Shown here one piece after another: positions 63,161 through 64,000 of a stretch of DNA of 64,000 nt. This DNA comes from CBDFKB01 sp965248715. GTDB lineage: Bacteria; Pseudomonadota; Alphaproteobacteria; Rhizobiales; Rhizobiaceae. Below the pieces are notes generated by a model that had not been told where the DNA came from, did no database searches, and worked only from the letters and a program-made list of their open reading frames with translations. The stretch spans positions 62,001-126,000 of the forward strand of contig CBDFKB010000004.1 of the NCBI GenBank assembly GCA_965248715.1. The letters run 5' to 3'. The translations under genes were made by a program, and so were the position numbers. How positions within the stretch are numbered: the first letter of the stretch is position 1; every line of letters starts with the position of its first letter.

Positions 63161-63250
63161 CGAAGTTCAACAGTTGGACACCTCGAATTACCTCCCCATT
63201 TTGTCTGATCTGTGATTCACTCGCGTTGTTGAATCGCGGGAGGTTTTGTG

Positions 63251-64000
63251 ATGGCGGGTCAGGTGGGTTTTTGGGATGTTGATGAGCGTTATGAGCGGCT
63301 GAGCAAGGCCGGTGATCCTCTTGAGAAGCTTGAGCGGATCGTGCCCTGGCGGGTTTTCCGCATGCCGCTTGCGAAAGCGTTGAAGCGCTTTGATGGTTCG
63401 AAAGGTGGCCGGCCGGCCTATGACACCATTTTGATGTTCAAAATTCTGGTGCTGCAGGCGCTGTACAATCTCGGCGATGATCAGACAGAATTTGTTATCA
63501 ATGACCGCCTCTCGTTTATTCGCTTCCTGGGCCTGTCGATCGGCGATGATGTGCCGGATGCCAAGACGATCTGGTTATTTCGTGAGCATCTGACCCAGGC
63601 GCGTGCGATGGACAATCTGTTTGCCCGGTTCGACAAGCATCTGGCCAGGTCCGGATACCTCGCCATGGGCGGGCAGATCGTTGACGCCACGATTGTTGCC
63701 GCGCCCAAGCAGCGCAATAGTGACGGCGAGAAGGCCGACATCAAGGAAGGCAAGGTTCCCGGGGCCTGGAAGGACAATCCCGCCAAGCTGGCCCAGAAAG
63801 ACACGGACGCTCCCTTACGGCGGCGCTTCGCTTGCCTGCCGGGCAATGGATGGACGGTCAAGTATTCCAAGGCCAAACAAAAGCCTGATGGAACCAAACA
63901 CGCGATCGACATTGCCATTCCGGCCTTTGGCTACAAGAACCATATATCGATTGACCGGGAACACGGGCTGATCCGCACGTGGAAAGCTACCCATGCATCG
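63251..64000 (+). CDS. IS5-type transposase, partial (runs off window)
   Basis: 250 codons open to the right edge, from ATG 63251 after GGGAGG. MAGQVGFWDVDERYERLSKA is the start of the IS5/IS1031-type DDE transposases; GGRPAYDTILMFKILVLQAL and GGQIVDATIVAAPKQR (first Asp) and FGYKNHISIDREHGLIR (second) follow. Between DTDA and GWTVKYSKAK, 13 residues (PLRRRFACLPGNG) are inserted in frame by a micro-element. The left end of the IS is not resolved (63161-63250). Confidence 0.85.
   Translation, partial: MAGQVGFWDVDERYERLSKAGDPLEKLERIVPWRVFRMPLAKALKRFDGSKGGRPAYDTILMFKILVLQALYNLGDDQTEFVINDRLSFIRFLGLSIGDDVPDAKTIWLFREHLTQARAMDNLFARFDKHLARSGYLAMGGQIVDATIVAAPKQRNSDGEKADIKEGKVPGAWKDNPAKLAQKDTDAPLRRRFACLPGNGWTVKYSKAKQKPDGTKHAIDIAIPAFGYKNHISIDREHGLIRTWKATHAS
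63811..63850 (+). repeat. Micro-element copy 2 inside the IS5-type transposase
   Basis: TCCCTTACGG, CGGCGCTTCGCTTGCCTGCC, GGGCAATGGA: matches 62629-62669 (minus) in about 36 of 40 positions. It adds 13 codons without a stop. Confidence 0.7.

Overview
The window looks like a chromosome segment of an alphaproteobacterium, most likely of the Rhizobiales/Hyphomicrobiales group and probably marine. Three observations support the group: an ExoR homologue; the rhizobial-style blocks rpmF-mtgA-polyprenyl synthetase and EVE-gpsA-tsaD divergent from hemC-hemD-mitofilin-hemY; and many copies of a roughly 102-base RIME-like palindromic repeat. The marine suggestion rests mainly on a gene that strongly resembles the DMSP lyase DddP. 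I named families from remembered sequence patterns; no database search was possible.

Layout. 1-2.4 kb: a sterol/alcohol GMC oxidoreductase cluster, cut by the left edge. 2.6-5.9 kb: a glycosyltransferase-like gene and a type-I-secretion-style glycoside hydrolase with RTX repeats and a duplicated C-terminal module. 6.2-13.3 kb, all minus strand: a complete BMP-family ABC importer, a 2-oxoglutarate/Fe oxygenase and the DddP-like metalloenzyme. 13.6-25.7 kb: DUF427 protein, exoR coupled to ilvD, beta-carbonic anhydrase, a Cys-repeat surface protein, purH, a UMF1-type MFS transporter, pdxY and two small proteins. 26-28.7 kb: divergent znuA / znuCB with a Zur-box-like palindrome between them. 28.9-35 kb: a second 2OG oxygenase, an orphan Flp pilin (50 codons), mutT, a PAS-GGDEF-EAL protein, gamma-glutamyltransferase and a membrane protein. 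35-45 kb: rpmF, mtgA, polyprenyl synthetase, M20 amidohydrolase, D,D-carboxypeptidase, TusA-like protein, DUF924, and a flippase-GNAT-cupin cassette. 45.5-53.6 kb: EVE, gpsA, tsaD, hemC, hemD, Mic60-like protein, hemY. 53.8-59.4 kb: two glycosyltransferases overlapping into pyruvate carboxylase.

59.4-64 kb is an accessory island: a DUF2235 alpha/beta hydrolase followed by a coiled-coil gene of the type found in front of bacterial TIR domains. That gene is broken by an IS5-family element, a frameshift, and IS481/IS630 remnants. A further IS5-type transposase runs off the right edge.

The most unusual overall feature is a set of short non-coding element families: RIME-like A, B, C, D, two long-armed MITEs, and a micro-element of about 40-47 bases. 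Several have ends defined by TA, often inside CTAG. They abut or create the stop codons of several genes, nest in one another, and in one glycosyltransferase a 102-base copy is inserted in frame as 34 extra codons. The intact IS5-family element here also sits in a CTAG with TA duplicated. I saw no tRNA, rRNA, CRISPR array or phage genes.
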